Under the pieces are notes generated by a model. It was not told the DNA's origin, searched no databases, and saw only the letters and a program-made list of their open reading frames with translations. Positions 1 to 13,500 of a stretch of DNA of 64,000 nt are shown here, piece after piece. Location: contig VWZL01001969.1 of assembly GCA_013396915.1 (NCBI GenBank), forward strand, positions 744,001 to 808,000. Reading direction: 5' to 3'. This stretch comes from Stercorarius parasiticus. Lineage: Eukaryota; Chordata; Aves; Charadriiformes; Stercorariidae. Numbering within the stretch: the stretch's first letter is position 1; every line of letters starts with the position of its first letter. Both the position numbers and the translations under genes were made by a program.

Positions 1-2479
1 CTTTTTTTTTAATCCTGTATCCCCTGTTTTGTAATCATCAAGTGCTGGTATTTATATAGAGGACAGCAGATGGATATAGTAGGAAGATTCACTTTGTTAT
101 TAATGAGATGATTTGTGGAATATTTCGGACTAAATTCAAAGTCCATTGTATGTATCAGAGTGTTTCCAGCAGAATTTAAGGAAGGAACTTCACAGGTGCT
201 TCTCAGAATCCTACTAGGTTTCTACTGTCATCGCATATGAACAGGAGACATGTGAAAATACTGCATTTCTTTTGGTCCATTTTACATGCATCTTTGAAAA
301 TGAGCTAAGAAAGATAAGATAGGAGCAAGGCCAGTTCAGATAAAAGATTTATCTAGTCCAAAAATAGCCAAAACTTGATGTGTAAGGGAGAATGCAAAAT
401 CGGGCGTTTCACAGCCATCAGAGACAACTGGTTCCTGAACTGCTTGGGCCAAAAGTTGTGTGTCTCCGTTCAATAACAATTCGTGGATTTTTCTTCCATA
501 ATTTCTTTTTGAACCTATATAAAATCTTCAATAATCCTACAGCCAATAATGCAGTTTCTCAGGACCCATAAGAAAGAGTGTAAACACTGAATAATTTTAG
601 TGTCAAATATTTTATTTCAGAGCAGCTAAATATTCTGTAGCAGAGGTTTGTAAAATTGCCATTGATAGCGTTAAAATAAATAAGTGCAATTTTAGGTAAT
701 GCTGGTTTTGTTCTTTTTAGCTCCTTACTTCTCATATTTTTCTTGAGTTAGAGTGCATCCATGTCATCAATTTGTGTGATATGAGCCAATAAAATCTGAG
801 GCATGTGTGTTAGTGTTCTCATTGTAGACACATCATGTCAGTCGTAGCTGTGCTTCATTGCCTTCTCTTCCCATTCAGGACATCAACTAAAACAGGGATT
901 GTACTAAAAGCCAGGCAGGCAGGATTAAGGTGTGCCTCCAGCACCAGCCCACTGCTGCATTCTGCAAACAAAACAGGCTGCTCCTTTTATATTTCTCCTG
1001 CACATTTGCAAAGAAAAAGTTCTACAATGGATTTGCTTTTAACAAAGGAGATAACGCTTCTCAACAGCCTCTAATTATGCTACTCTACTTTACAAATAAT
1101 GGAAAGACCATCTCTTTCAGAGTGATTCAAATTTGAAGTAAAAGGAAAAATAAAAAAAGGAACAAGCTTTTTGGTTTTTTAATAACTTGTGTTAATTAAC
1201 AATAACAGCAGCCACATCAAACAAGAAAGCACATTTGTCTCCTTTTTTTGGGTGTTTTATATAATACTTAACCTGGCACATTGTCTGATTGGTGCAACCT
1301 TGGCATCACTACCGGAACAGGGGTATTTAATAGTGGGGCCAGCAATCTACTTCTTCACAAGCAGTATCACCAGTAGAGCAAGCTAAAGCTAGAATCCAGT
1401 TGTTATGTGACACTAAATACCCTGTGTATTCGAATGTATACCAACAGCTAATTTAACAAGGAAATTTTAAGAAGTGATAGTGTTTGTTCATCTGGGCCTG
1501 ATGCCTTACTGCTTCTCCAAGATGAGAAAAGACAGGGTTTTCACAGGTCTACTTGCCCTTTGAATGAACTTCAGTAGAATTGTTGGCCAGCTTTCACACA
1601 GGGCTGGGAATTTACATGACAAAAATAGTGAGTGAAAGTAGAATTCTTAAAAACTCTCTCACTGCCAAGAAGTACAGAAACTTGTTGCCTGATTGTAGAG
1701 CTATTACTAAGACTATGTGCAAATATTGAGGGAAAGTCTCTCTGATCTGTGCTGCATCCTGTCTGTGAATACAGTCTACAGCTAATTGCTTTTGGAATGC
1801 TAGTAGTCTTTAAAACTCAAAAAACATATGGCATTGAAAATTAAAGTAACTCTTGTTTGCAAACTAGGCTGGTATACTATTTTTATATTTTTTTTTAATA
1901 CAACACTAAAGCCATTACTCTTCTCTAGGTCTTTTCCAAAATGCCTTTAAATCTTTAGGTAAGTGGAATATTTGTAGGTACGTCATGGGACTCAGATACT
2001 AGCTATTTAGATAAAGATGTGTATTCAGTTATTCAGTTGGCAAGAGTGCATCTTACTAAGGTGAGATTCACCCATTTCTTTACAAAAAAGAGAAACAATT
2101 ACTAAGTATTTTGCATCTCTGACAAAAACAGCGAAAATTTGCTATTTCAAAATGAGTTTTTTAGTATTTTTAGGCCAAGTATTGCTGAGATTACAGCTAT
2201 CTGATGGTTACCTGGTTTTTGTCCATTTAGAAATCAATAGGACCGTCGTATAGATTTATTTATACCTATGCTATGAATAAAAAAGCTGCAGTTTTCTTCC
2301 AACCTAGTAGAAAACAAAACTAATAATGTAATAAAAAATGAACTATTATAGAAACCATATAGAAATAAGTGAAATTTGTCTCTTTCTGGCTTTTGTGGTG
2401 CAGGCGATAAAAACCAGCTCTGATGGAACACTACTGCTTGAAATGTGTAAAGACTGAAAATGTTTTATTATCCTTACAG
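1..2479 (+). other. MGAT5: MGAT5 intron (3' part), no gene seen
   Basis: AT-rich intronic sequence that ends with a pyrimidine-rich stretch and the acceptor TCCTTACAG just before the exon at 2480. The open frames here are short, overlap one another and carry no recognisable domain. I see no CR1 tail or other repeat in this stretch. Confidence 0.8.
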
Positions 2480-2629
2480 GATAAGAAGGCTTATCTGGAC
2501 ATCATCCACACCTATATGGAAGTCCATGGAACTGTTCACGGGACGAGCACTATTTATATTCCCGGCTATGTAAAAAACCATGGTATACTCAGTGGGCGGG
2601 ATTTGCAGTTTCTACTGAGGGAAACCAAA
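2480..2629 (+). CDS. MGAT5: MGAT5 coding exon, GT domain (about residues 461-510)
   Basis: This exon is part of alpha-1,6-mannosylglycoprotein 6-beta-N-acetylglucosaminyltransferase A (GnT-V). That type II Golgi membrane enzyme moves GlcNAc from UDP-GlcNAc to the alpha-1,6 mannose of N-glycan cores, making the beta-1,6 branch that is later extended with poly-LacNAc. The exon is 150 bases, exactly 50 codons, phase 0 at both ends. It is flanked by TCCTTACAG and the donor GTAAGT. The translation begins DKKAYLDIIHTYMEVHG and ends NHGILSGRDLQFLLRETK, both typical of MGAT5. Counting back from the stop codon with the 741-residue human length puts it at residues 461-510. The catalytic base (Glu297 in human) is encoded upstream, outside the window. 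MGAT5B is less likely, because the sequence follows MGAT5 closely and TMEM163 is the neighbour. Confidence 0.96.
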
Positions 2630-5410
2630 GTAAGTTTGTCAAGAGGGAGTAGTGGCAAAAATAGTGCCAGATAGACAGTAACTGAAGTGCATGCATTTCA
2701 CCTCCTACGAATGAGCTCCTAATTTAAAAGCATTGGAAAAATAAATGACCAAATGTAAAGGAGCTTGAGTTGTCTTCTGTGTGCTAAGAATACGTTTTTC
2801 ATCATGTCCATGTTTTGTGGACTGACAGCTGTTATTAGAAAATTGGGACGACAACCTACAGACACATTTAACAACCAGCTTGAGAAATGTTTATAAATGC
2901 ATTTTTCATTGTCTTAAATGTGATATTCAGCTCAAGGAGATTATCAGATGAGAGTGGGCTTTGTTTTAAATCCCTGATGTGAAAGTTAGGTAATATCTGA
3001 AAGCTGTACGATAGGCATGCTTGCTCTGCCCTACCAATGACTTTAACGTGGAGTGGCCCTACTCTCTTGGGGAGAAAAGAAGAAAGGCGAGTACTTCATT
3101 CGCCATTCAGGTCCTTCCTCTGCTTCAGTTGTGCAGAGAGAGCGAGCAAAAGTCTGCTTTTTATGGTATGCTTTGCTGTGGGCCCATAGGCAAGGTAACT
3201 CAAGATAAAGGACAGTACGTACATTGAAATAAATAAACTTTTGTCCATAGTTAGAATGCTTTGTGGGAGTTTCTGTGCCATTCCCATAATCTTTGTGGCA
3301 CTTCACAACATTAAAACACTTTAGTAGATTACATTTAAATAGGATGTTTAACTTCCAGTTGGTGAAAGAAGTAGTTTGTGCGTTTAAAATTAGTAAAATG
3401 TGTGGAACTGCACCACTTACTCCCCATTGTTGGTAGTTTCTTGCTGTGCACTTCTACAGAAGAATCTATTAAAAAAACAAAAGAAAAAAGCGAGCACCTC
3501 CCAGTCTTCCCACACTACTGCAGAGATCTCCTTTTTGAAATATTTGGGAAAATGATGGTAATTTGACATCTCTGTGTGACAGCTGTTGGCAAATTATGCC
3601 TTTTTAAAGGCGACGACTGCGTGTGTGTACTTGATGCATACAGATACACATAATGTTGCAGATTAAAATGTCAACATTTACTTTCGTCATAGATAATACT
3701 TAGATTGCACAGCTTTTGCCTGTGTGGAGTATGAAATCACTGTGTTAATCATAGTACTAACGTGGGAAGAATATTGACATTGTTATGACCCCAAGCACAA
3801 ACAGTGACTTCTTTCGGAAAAAAAAAATGAAAATGTTTTATTCACTGGAATAGTAAAATAAGCTAATCGAGTTCCTACAGAATTACTGAAGTCCTTACAA
3901 TTTTCAAAGTACAGTTCATAATAATAGTTATATTCCAGTAAATCTTCCTCTAATTCTTCATCAGCCATCCATGTAGTACGCTAAATAGCTTGATTTTTGA
4001 TACTAAGTAGATAGCTTATCTAGATGTTATTAGTTATATTTGCTGTGCTCTAAGATGCAATGTAAAGATAGATTCAATTTAGGACAAATTCAAGTTGATA
4101 CATCCATATTAAGCAACTCGGCATAGTGCAGTAATAGCGGGGGTTGTGACACAGGAAGCAGCCAGGCTAGTTTCACTCAGTTTTTGACTAGCAATTTAAA
4201 TATCAGATGGAAGATACTGTCTTTTGACTGTGAAATACTCTTGAGATCAGCAAATTGCATATTTTTCACAGACTGTATTTTTGTGAAAAGCATGGGTCCA
4301 CGCTGTACTGTTTTCAGAATCCTACAAGCATTTTAGACTTTAATGATTTTCTATACTATTGTTGTGCATTGTTTTTTAGTGGTGGGGGTTTTTTTCTTCC
4401 TAATATTAGGGAAAATCCTTTGAGAATTTGCTGCGTTTCTTAGTACGTGGCACTGAGAAACACATCAATGTGTTTCAGAATCCTGTATCAGGAAACCAGT
4501 GTTTTTATCTCATTATCTTTTTGATACAATCTGTCTTAATAAACTATTTTAATATTTTTTTTGTCAAGTCTGCAAACAGTATTTTCATGTGGCTTTTCTG
4601 AACTTTTGTTAGCAGATTTGCAAATGACAAAAGCTGTTTTCCTTTTAAGGCAATTATTTATTTATGATGCAGCCAAGCTAACAAAACAAAACTTCCACCT
4701 GATGATAAGCAGTTAAGAGTCCATCTGCTTCTCCTAATACTTATTATTGTCAGGCAAATGGGAGTGCATTGTATTTCTGATGTTGCAACAAAATGAAATG
4801 AAATACAGCTTACTGCATCATGAATTTTGGTTATTATTCCTGTCTAATACTTACTTGTTCCAATATGTCTAGTTTAACAGAAAAATTAAAACGGCAACTC
4901 CCGAGACTGAAAGTGGAGACTGAGGTTTACCATCCAATGTGTGTGTGGGCTTTTGTTGGAGGTGGATTTAGGCGTTGTTTTTTGTGATGTGTTTTTATTT
5001 CACTAGCTGATACTTAGTCTCTGGCAGGTACACCAGCAGTTCGGCCGTAGCACATGGCTGCCTCTCAGTGTCGATCAACAGACATACTTCCTCTAAGTCT
5101 TCTTGTTACCTGCACGTTCACAGGTTCAAATTTTGGTATCTTTCAAGAGACAATACTTTAACGTAGCTTAGCATAAAACACCACTCACCTGTCTCTGCTG
5201 GCCATCTGCTGCGAGTGTGGGTCAGTTGTGTTTATCTCAAATGGATCACGGATTGAATTGCGAAAGTAAGTGCAGGTTTTCCACAAAATCAAGCTGACTT
5301 GAATGGGAGCGTTGTGCCCGGAGGAGACTCATGTATGTGTGCACGTGCTTCCAGTGATGTTCAAGGACACTTTTTAATCATAATCACTTTAATCACTAGG
5401 CAACGTGACC

Positions 5411-5443
5411 AGAGCCCCATAATGACTTTAGTTATGGGGTTTT
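5411..5443. repeat. Perfect 8-bp inverted repeat (hairpin)
   Basis: CCCCATAA at 5415-5422 is followed by a 9-base loop and the exact reverse complement TTATGGGG at 5432-5439. In RNA the stem can grow outward by four more pairs, two of them G-U, to 5411-5443. It lies in an MGAT5 intron. No known RNA family is recognised. Confidence 0.7.
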
Positions 5444-8400
5444 GTCACTAGACAATCAGTGTGCTGAAAGTATGTGAATAATGGGAGCCGTAACTCAGGG
5501 ATGGTAACATCTGTGGGTACAATGCTCACTTGAGCCACCTAGGCCTGTTATTTACTGTCTCCGAGCAACAAACTTTGTCTTTAAGCTTCCAGAAACTTTC
5601 AGATTTTTCTTTTTCTAAACATATGTTTTCATACCCAAGGGCAAGGATTGTCTTTTGTTGCGTGTGATAACAACATTGTGTTAGCAAGTTTTTGTTAGGT
5701 CAGCTGACAAATGATCTAGTTTTGAGAAAGTAATAATAATTTAACAAATCGCACAGTCCAGTGTACTCAGAAGTGTCAGTTTATGTTGCACAGCTTCATT
5801 TTGTCCTTGGACAGCAAAATACCAATGGGTGACGGCTCGGTCATGATTCTTGCTCAGAGCTTTGCATTCCCCAAGTGTATGAGCTGGTACAGGACACAGT
5901 TATTCTCAAAAGCCTGCAGCTGCCAGTTCATTCTGGTGTGTATTATAAAGCAACGCATTTCAGAATAGGTGCATTTTCCAAGCAGGAGGGGGCTGTTTGA
6001 GATTCATCATAGCTAGTTCAGCTGTGTAGTGCATGACAAAAATGAGACATGTCAACAGTTCCTAATGAGAAGATGTAAAACCATTCATCACGTCAGAGGA
6101 AAATAGGGTGGGCGAGCTGGCAGCCTTCCTGCCAACTTAACCTGGCTTCTTGCCAAGTGGGCAGCTGGAGGAGGCTCTTGGAAGAAAGTTTCAGATGCAA
6201 CTTTTTGCTTCGAGCCACTTGTGAATTTTTGAGGGAATCCAAATTCTTTTACTTAATGGAATTTACAATTTCTGAATGGTGATTAATAAAACTAGGAGCA
6301 ACCACCCTGTTTAGACAGTTTGGGAAAAATCCCATTGCAATGATGGATAAGCAGAAATAGGAAAGCAAACTTTGTATATTGCCTTTTAGGAAGTAATATA
6401 TTTTTTACTTCCACACGCTTCACAAGATCAGCTGAAAAGACATTTAACTAGTGATTCTATTCTAAAGTTGTTTCAATCACAAAAGGATTGACTGTTCCAG
6501 AAAATATTTTATATTCATGAGAAAAATATATCAAGATAGTTAATAACAGCCTTTATTGCACTTCTCTTTCTGTACTTCAGAAGAGAATACAGAAGTTCAG
6601 TACGAAGGTATACAAAAGTGGTGATAAACCTACCGACCCAACAGAATAAATTCGATGAAGTGCAGTAATGTTAGAAAGGGGAGAGAAGATAAACACTCTT
6701 GTTCATGGAAATACAGCGTTTAGTCTCTGGAATATGCAGTTTTTCTCTTAAATTTCAGCTAGTCAGAATTACAGTCAGTGAGGTAAAACATTCGCTCCTT
6801 ATTTTATACTTTTGGCTATAATTTAGGAAGACTGTTTGTTGAAGTACTCATTTTAATAATAGTCTGATCTGGTGCCATGAACTCCACAAATAAATTGCTT
6901 AGTGTCAACTGAAAGTCAGTGGTTTCCAAAAAATAACACAAAACCCCACTGTTTTGTCACAGGAGTGATTGTGAAGCACTTTTCATGTCAAGAGAAGTTT
7001 CCACTTAGCTGCTACACTGTGAAAGGACTGCCTGCATTATAGTCGGAAAAGAATGGTGTCTCGGCTGCTCTGATGCTGGGTGGCCAACTCAAAAGCCTGA
7101 AATTCCAAACCAGGGGTGCAGCTCACAGCAAAGGCAGAAAAGGTTCCTAAGGAGCCTTTCTTATGAAAACCAAAGTATTCCTGCTTAAGGGTTTCAACAC
7201 CTGCTTTACTCAGGTTGGGCAAGTGAGATTGCAGATAGGAATCCCCTTTTTTGATTCATGCAGACCTACAGGCACAGACACACCTGGGTAGCAGACCTTG
7301 TAAACAAGGAAATGGTTTTAAAAAAAACCCCACCACTGTTACCATGATCATTTTACATCTGTATTTATTTGCTGTTGTCTCATTTAGATGTACTTTTATA
7401 CTGTAAACTCTTCCTGGCAATCATCTCATTATATAAGGCGTTAGCATACAGAGCCTACTGTGGCATGTGCCCGCTTAAAGCCCTGCATGAAAAATGATGG
7501 TTCTGGCTTTCAAAAACATTTGAAAGGTGAGAAGAATGCTCACGTACAGAAAAAGAAATGGTTTCAAGCACTAATCAACCAGTAAAGTATAAAGGAATTC
7601 TATTCTGCATAGCAATTCTGCTGCTCCTAACAAAGCCAGATCAGGGCTAACATTTTTGAACCAGTTACGTCGCCAACATCGTCAGATTTGGAGTTTTGCA
7701 TTCCAGATCTTCAGCCATAGGGTGAAGGTGGCTGCCCATAGTGGACTCCGTTACCAGGCACAGCATCTGGTAAGAGAGTACCCTAAAACCCATAGTCAGC
7801 AACCTTATGTGGAGGCAACAGTGTGCATTTATATTGTAAAATAGTGGAAACACAGCGTGTTCTAAATTTTGTGGGAAGGAGCCTCCTCTTCCACACAGCT
7901 TCAGCTGTACTGAGGATGGATGTTTGCTTTGCTGGTACCGCAAAACAGTTGTCTGTTAGTTGTATCTTTTCCTTTTTTTCCCCTTCTTTTTCAGTTGGGG
8001 ACTTGAGCATTTGTTACATACTTTTGGGAAGTACCTTGACAGATTGTTTTAGCCTGTCTGGAAATAACAAGTTGCATGTAATTCCAAGGATTATCAAATC
8101 AGAGCATCATGAGAATGAGTTATAGAAATGACCCGTCTTCTTCAATGCTTGCTTTTTGAATCATAATGAATGTGACTTTCTTGAGGCAGTTAAGATATTC
8201 CTCAGTTTTGCTCTTTATACCATACAAAACTACTGCCTCCCTAACCAAGGAACGTTAATAAAGGGCAGTTTTCAGGAGCAGGGTCTGGATTCAGTTTGGG
8301 AATTTCAGCTGACCTGGTGTCGAAGTGATGGAGAGCGACAGAAGATTTTTGGAGGGTTGAAAGAAGGAGCTGGGGCTGGGGGGGGGGCAGTTGCGGGCAG

Positions 8401-9240
8401 GTGTGAGCCGGGCTAAAACCTGAGGCCAACAGTCAGCACACACGCGTGCACCACTCTAGCAGTCAGACACATCCTTCTTTCTTCAGAGGTATGGTGCTGC
8501 TTAGAGGTGAGGTTGCAAAATGGATGCGAAACAGGTGGTGAGCTATTTATTATAGATTAAGTGTTGACAGTGCGCTCTGGGCTGTCAAAACATAAAACCG
8601 TGTTTCTTTCCCCGTGGAGCTTCCTCCTAAATAAACGGAGCAGTCAGAACTGTTCAGCAGTGCACAGCAGCAGTTTATTAAAAAAGTGAAAAACGAAGCA
8701 AACAAACCAGCATTCTCTACAGAAGAGACAAACACAGGACCATAGGAGAATTGATACTTCAGATGGTTTTAATTGCTGGTTCTCAGCTGGTTTTCTGCCT
8801 GAACTAAGGAGTAGTTTAAATAAATAACATTATGTGTGCAGATTGCGTGAAATGGTTTCATGCCCGTAATTCATTATTTTCAAGACATTACCTTTCTTTA
8901 AATTAAGCCTCTTTTGAGATGAAATTTTGTATGTATTTTTTCTGAACAAAAGGTAATGTATCTTAAGCCATATACAAAACCCAAATCCAGATAATCTAGC
9001 TTTAGTGGAGATAGTCTTCCAGACCTTTTTTTTTATCAGCCACTGGAGAGTTTCCTGTAAGATTTTAATCTGTAAGATAGCTGAGAAACTTTTTGCAAGT
9101 AGGTGACTTTTTTAACCTAAAAATTGAAAACTGGAATAACAGTATTCAGCTCCATGCAGTGAAAATTGTATGTCCCCAACTATGCTGAGAAGTGTTAACT
9201 TTCTCTTTAAAATGAGCCAACTCAGAATTTACACTGTTGT

Positions 9241-9368
9241 TGCCATGGGTTGGCGGGGATTGATGCTGCAATGCTTGTGCCCAACACTACTGATGGTTGG
9301 GCTTGATGATCTTAAGGGTCTTTTCCAACCTTTTCTAACCATAGAATAAATGATTCTATGATTCTATG
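9241..9368 (+). mobile_element. CR1 LINE 3' tail fragment
   Basis: The segment has the avian CR1 ending: GGTTGGGCTTGATGATCTTAAGGG, then a CCAACC block, then tandem ATTCTATG octamers (GATTCTATGATTCTATGA). Only the last ~130 bases are recognisable, which is the usual 5' truncation of CR1. The left border is approximate. Confidence 0.85.
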
Positions 9369-10433
9369 ACCCCAGGTTTATGCATCAGCAGTAAAATCAG
9401 CTCCTAGAAGGGGCCTTCAGTTTTGAATCTTCTCTTACTAGGATTCACTTCCATGTTGTGGAAAATTTAATGCAGAATAGTATAATTTGACCTCTTTGAA
9501 TATGTACGTCCTGAATACATGATCCTAACAGTTTTGAAGATTGCTCTTCATTTTCTTGAAAAAAGCAGTAGCTATATGTATATACATGTTAAGCCATGCA
9601 GCAGTGCTGAGAAATTGCTGCTACAGATCAAAGCTTGTAATTCTTCCATTATACACAGGCATTCAAATAAAGATCAAGACTCCTATATATAATTCAAGGG
9701 TTTTAACTCTGTTGGACCAGGAAAAGGGGTCAAGATCCAAATAAATGCCAGACAACTCTGAAAAAAATATTAAATTTCTTTACATTGGAGAAAAGCATTA
9801 CCTTTTCTAGAGCACCTGTAATCTCGGCTGATGTAAGAAGAACTTTGCGATGCATTATTCCTCCTTCAATTTACCTTGGAGGGGTTGAACCCTCAATTCC
9901 GTGCAAGTTCTTGCTGCCCAGGCACAGTGTCTTCAGCTGATGTTTGCTGCCATCTACCGTTTTAATTAGAAGACTTAATCAGATTGGCAGGAGCATGTTC
10001 CTATTGGCAAAACCAGCAGGGTTAGCTCATGTGAGAGAGAGGGAAAAACAGTAGTGTAGCTGTTCATGAGGTTACTGCATAAAACCTGTACCTGCAAGAG
10101 AGGCCCAGCAGTTGCATTTCAACACCAATCAAACCACCAAATGACTCCTTTTTTTTTTTTCCAAAAAAAATGACTGAAAGGGTCCGTTGTTGCCTCAGCT
10201 CCATGAAAAACCACCTCAGCTCATTACAGAAGATTATTGTCAAATGTGTTTTACCGGACATTCCATTACCGCTTGGGTAGGAGCGGGTGAGCTGCTGAAT
10301 TTCTCCCATTTTCTTAACATTAGTTTTTTTTTAGGTTGGTCTATTTAGAGTGCCTTATTGTTTAAATTACCTCTTAGCTTTCATTTTTTTTAAAGAACAG
10401 AAATTAAGACAGTCCTTGTTTTCTGTTTTTCAG

Positions 10434-10580
10434 CTGTTCGTTGGTCTTGGATTTCCATATGAAGGGCCGGCTCCTTTAGAAGCTATTGCTAATGGATGTG
10501 CTTTTCTAAATTTAAGATTTAACCCACCAAAAAGTAGCAAAAACACAGAATTTTTCAAAGGCAAACCTACACTCCGAGAG
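10434..10580 (+). CDS. MGAT5: MGAT5 coding exon, nucleotide-sugar site (about residues 511-559)
   Basis: The exon is 147 bases, exactly 49 codons, phase 0-0, between acceptor TTTTTCAG and donor GTAAGC. It encodes the most conserved part of the catalytic domain, starting LFVGLGFPYEGPAPLEAIA. With 741-residue human numbering, Glu520, Glu526 (in the PLEA motif) and Lys554 (in GKPT) all fall where expected. From memory of GnT-V structural work, Glu526 and Lys554 belong to the donor/acceptor binding region; both are intact here. The GFPYEGPAPLEAIANGC stretch resembles the nucleotide-binding E-x7-E-like region of GT-B fold enzymes (inference). Relative to human there are mild substitutions such as NLRF for NPKF. 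Confidence 0.97.
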
Positions 10581-13500
10581 GTAAGCTTTATCAATCTTGG
10601 TAATTTCATTATTGAAAATGATTGTAGATCTCTTTTTAGTAACACAATATAGGAAAAATTGTGTAAATGTTCACGGTTTATTGCAAAAAGTGGGCGACTG
10701 TCGTTTTCTTTAGCCGTTGATGGGATTATCAGTCCTTACATTTATAGGATAATCAAAATTTTTCATTAACATACTGTTAAACTTTACCCCCAGATTTGCC
10801 TATATGTACATTCTGCTAATTCTTATTGATAGATCATAAACTGAAGGTTCACTTGAAGCCCTGATGCTCCCCCCAGGAACAGGTCATGTCATCTGATGCA
10901 CGATGTGTCATTTGAAAGTGGTTTTATTTTGTTGAAGAAACAAACATTACTGTGTACTGCGTAGGAAGTAAATAGGTGTTTAAGTAAATAATAAAAATGC
11001 CATTTGTGGGCTGTTGTGTGTGTTTTGGGATACATTTTATTTTTTTCTGCAGAAAAGCCCTGCTCAAGGCACTGTTGAGCTACGGTGTTAATGGTCACAG
11101 CCCACTGTGTTTGTGGTTAAACACAGAAGACATTTGGAGAACTGACTCTTTAAGAGAACAGGAAAACCAAACCTCGAGTTTTCAAAACAGGCAGCGTGTT
11201 TAGACTCCAGTAAGAGAAAAACGAGGCTGAGTAAACTAGCCCCTCATCCTGGCACTGGCTTTGGAATATTTTTCTTTGGTGTAGGTAAAATTCCGCCTAT
11301 ACCACTTGCAAGCGTTTAACCGTCATGTAGCTGTTTCTGACGTTAGTATTTTGCCTGTGACCATGACTTATTCATATGTATTTTCTTTACATACTTAGCT
11401 GAAGGGAAAGCTCTCTGGTAGCACTTAGATAACGAGAACTTTGCACAGTCGTATTTCCCAATTCAAGTTATGCTTGGTCTATATAAATTGTGTACAGAGG
11501 TACTCGATAAGGAAAGGACAGTTTCCCATTTTAAACCAGGAACATAAATTCCCTATGATTCTATCATGCCTTCATTCAGTAGGGACAGGGCATGAGTTCA
11601 AAGTCACCTCTCCTCACAGTTGCATTGCTAAGAAAAGAAAAAGCAATAAGGGGGAAAAAAGTCTGTTCAAACGTTCTCCTTGGGCTTGGCACCTTTCAGA
11701 GCTTTTCTTCTGTGGGTCGCTCAACTGGGTCTCCTTTCCAGTTGTTCTATGCCCAGACACTACAACTCGTCAGGCTCAGTAAATAATCTGACCCATCTAA
11801 CTCTTTAGTAGGAATTTTAGTGCTTGGAATGCTGTGCTAAATCCCGCTGGCATGTGTCAGCACTGCCAGAAATGCTGTGCACCTGACTGGCACAGAAGAA
11901 TAATCCCTGCTTTAGTACAAAATAAAAATAATATAATGAACGTTCATCACGAACATCGCTGCGTTCGCATGCCCTGCTGACCTATCCTAAGAGTAACCTT
12001 TTCTCTTAACTTTCACAACTGCATTCAGATCCGATTGCCAGTAATCCACGTGCTGGTTCTTTGGGATTAAGAAAGTCCTTAAATCCTTCTCTCTGTTTTT
12101 TCAAGCGTTAAAGGAGAACAAAAAAAATCTTGTGTAGTTCTGTGAATTGATTATCCGTAGACCAGTTTGAAAATAAAGTCTGTGTTTAGTACTTTTGTAA
12201 AGTAACCACTGCAAGTCATTATTTCTGTCTTGTTTTAGCTTCAATTTATTGGGGGGGGAGAGGGGGGTAACTGTTTCCCCTCTACCTGCAAGATGGGGTC
12301 CTGTAGTGAAGACTCTGTACAAAAACTGGAAATGACCATTTTGATTTTAGTTCAGCGGTTGTTTTATCTTGGGACATGATTTTGCTGGGGAAAAGAGCCA
12401 GGAAAAAAAAAGATCACCTTCAAGGAGCTTGTTTTGTACCAGTATTTGTAGGGATATTTCTTCTCCCTTCGCCCCCCCAAGAAAGAAAACATTGTATGCT
12501 AAATCTAGTTGGAATGTTTACTTGGTTGGTGTGATTTCTTTCCTTTATCTGCTTTTAGGAAGGAAAAATAAAGACCTGAAATTAGAAAAATTAATTCCAA
12601 ATCTATTTATAAGAATTCTTACAGATTTTAATTACAGGCAGAAGGAGTATGTCCTGAATAGCTAAAACATTAAGCCTTGGCTAATTAAAGCATTTCAGTA
12701 TTGGGAAACAGCCTTAATATTTTTTGAGAGCACAGATGTAGAATAACTGGTGCAATACAAATATGTTACTAGTTACTCTTAATACTTAAAACAGCTACTA
12801 GTCTGAGAAGTTTAGTTTTTCATCTTACAGATCTGGCTTTAATGGTGCCATCGGCCTGTCTGAGATGGTAGAGAAAGAGTGGTCTAAGGCATAATTCCTA
12901 AAGATCTGTGGAATTTAAAACACTGGTTTATGTTCCTGTTTTTAAAGGTGCGATAGAGGCTTTTTGTTGTTACTGAAAGAGATAGGGACGTAGCTTCTGC
13001 CATCTGAAGTCCAGACAGAAGTGCCCTGGGAACTCAGTCTTAAAAACCAAATTTTTAAGTACGTATAGTTTTAGTGGCAGTAGTATATGCCCAGTGCAGG
13101 AGAAGGTTCTTCAGTACTTCAGATCTTTGGCACTGTCTAGATTTTATTTTGTATCATGCATAAAGAGGCAGCTGGATAAAAATAGGCTATGAATTATCTG
13201 TCCTGGGGAGTTGGCATGTGTTATATTTATTTTTAAAGCAATTTTCTTCTGAGGCCTTTGTGAAACATTCCCCCCTCTCTTCTGCAGCTTTTGCTTCCTC
13301 TCTATGTGTTCATTTGCACGTTCCTCTCACTCCTGTGCAACCTGTCACAAAAATTACTTCTAGTGCCGTCCTGCTAGTTCTGAAAGCAATCTCTGATACA
13401 ACTTTTCATAGTTATCTATTTTGGTATTTATTTAATTTGTTTTCTGACAAAGTGGTGAGCAAAATACCACATAACACTCTTAGTGAGGTCAAATCACTCT

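Larger units (their letters stand above)
2630..10433 (+). other. MGAT5: MGAT5 intron, 7.8 kb
   Basis: Intron between two phase-0 MGAT5 exons, with donor GTAAGT and acceptor TTTTTCAG. It contains a palindromic octamer-like site near 4616, a strong hairpin near 5415-5439, a G-run at 8378 and a short CR1 tail at 9241-9368. The open frames in it, up to about 100 codons around 7823-8125, lack domain matches, and frames on both strands overlap. I consider them chance. Confidence 0.85.
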
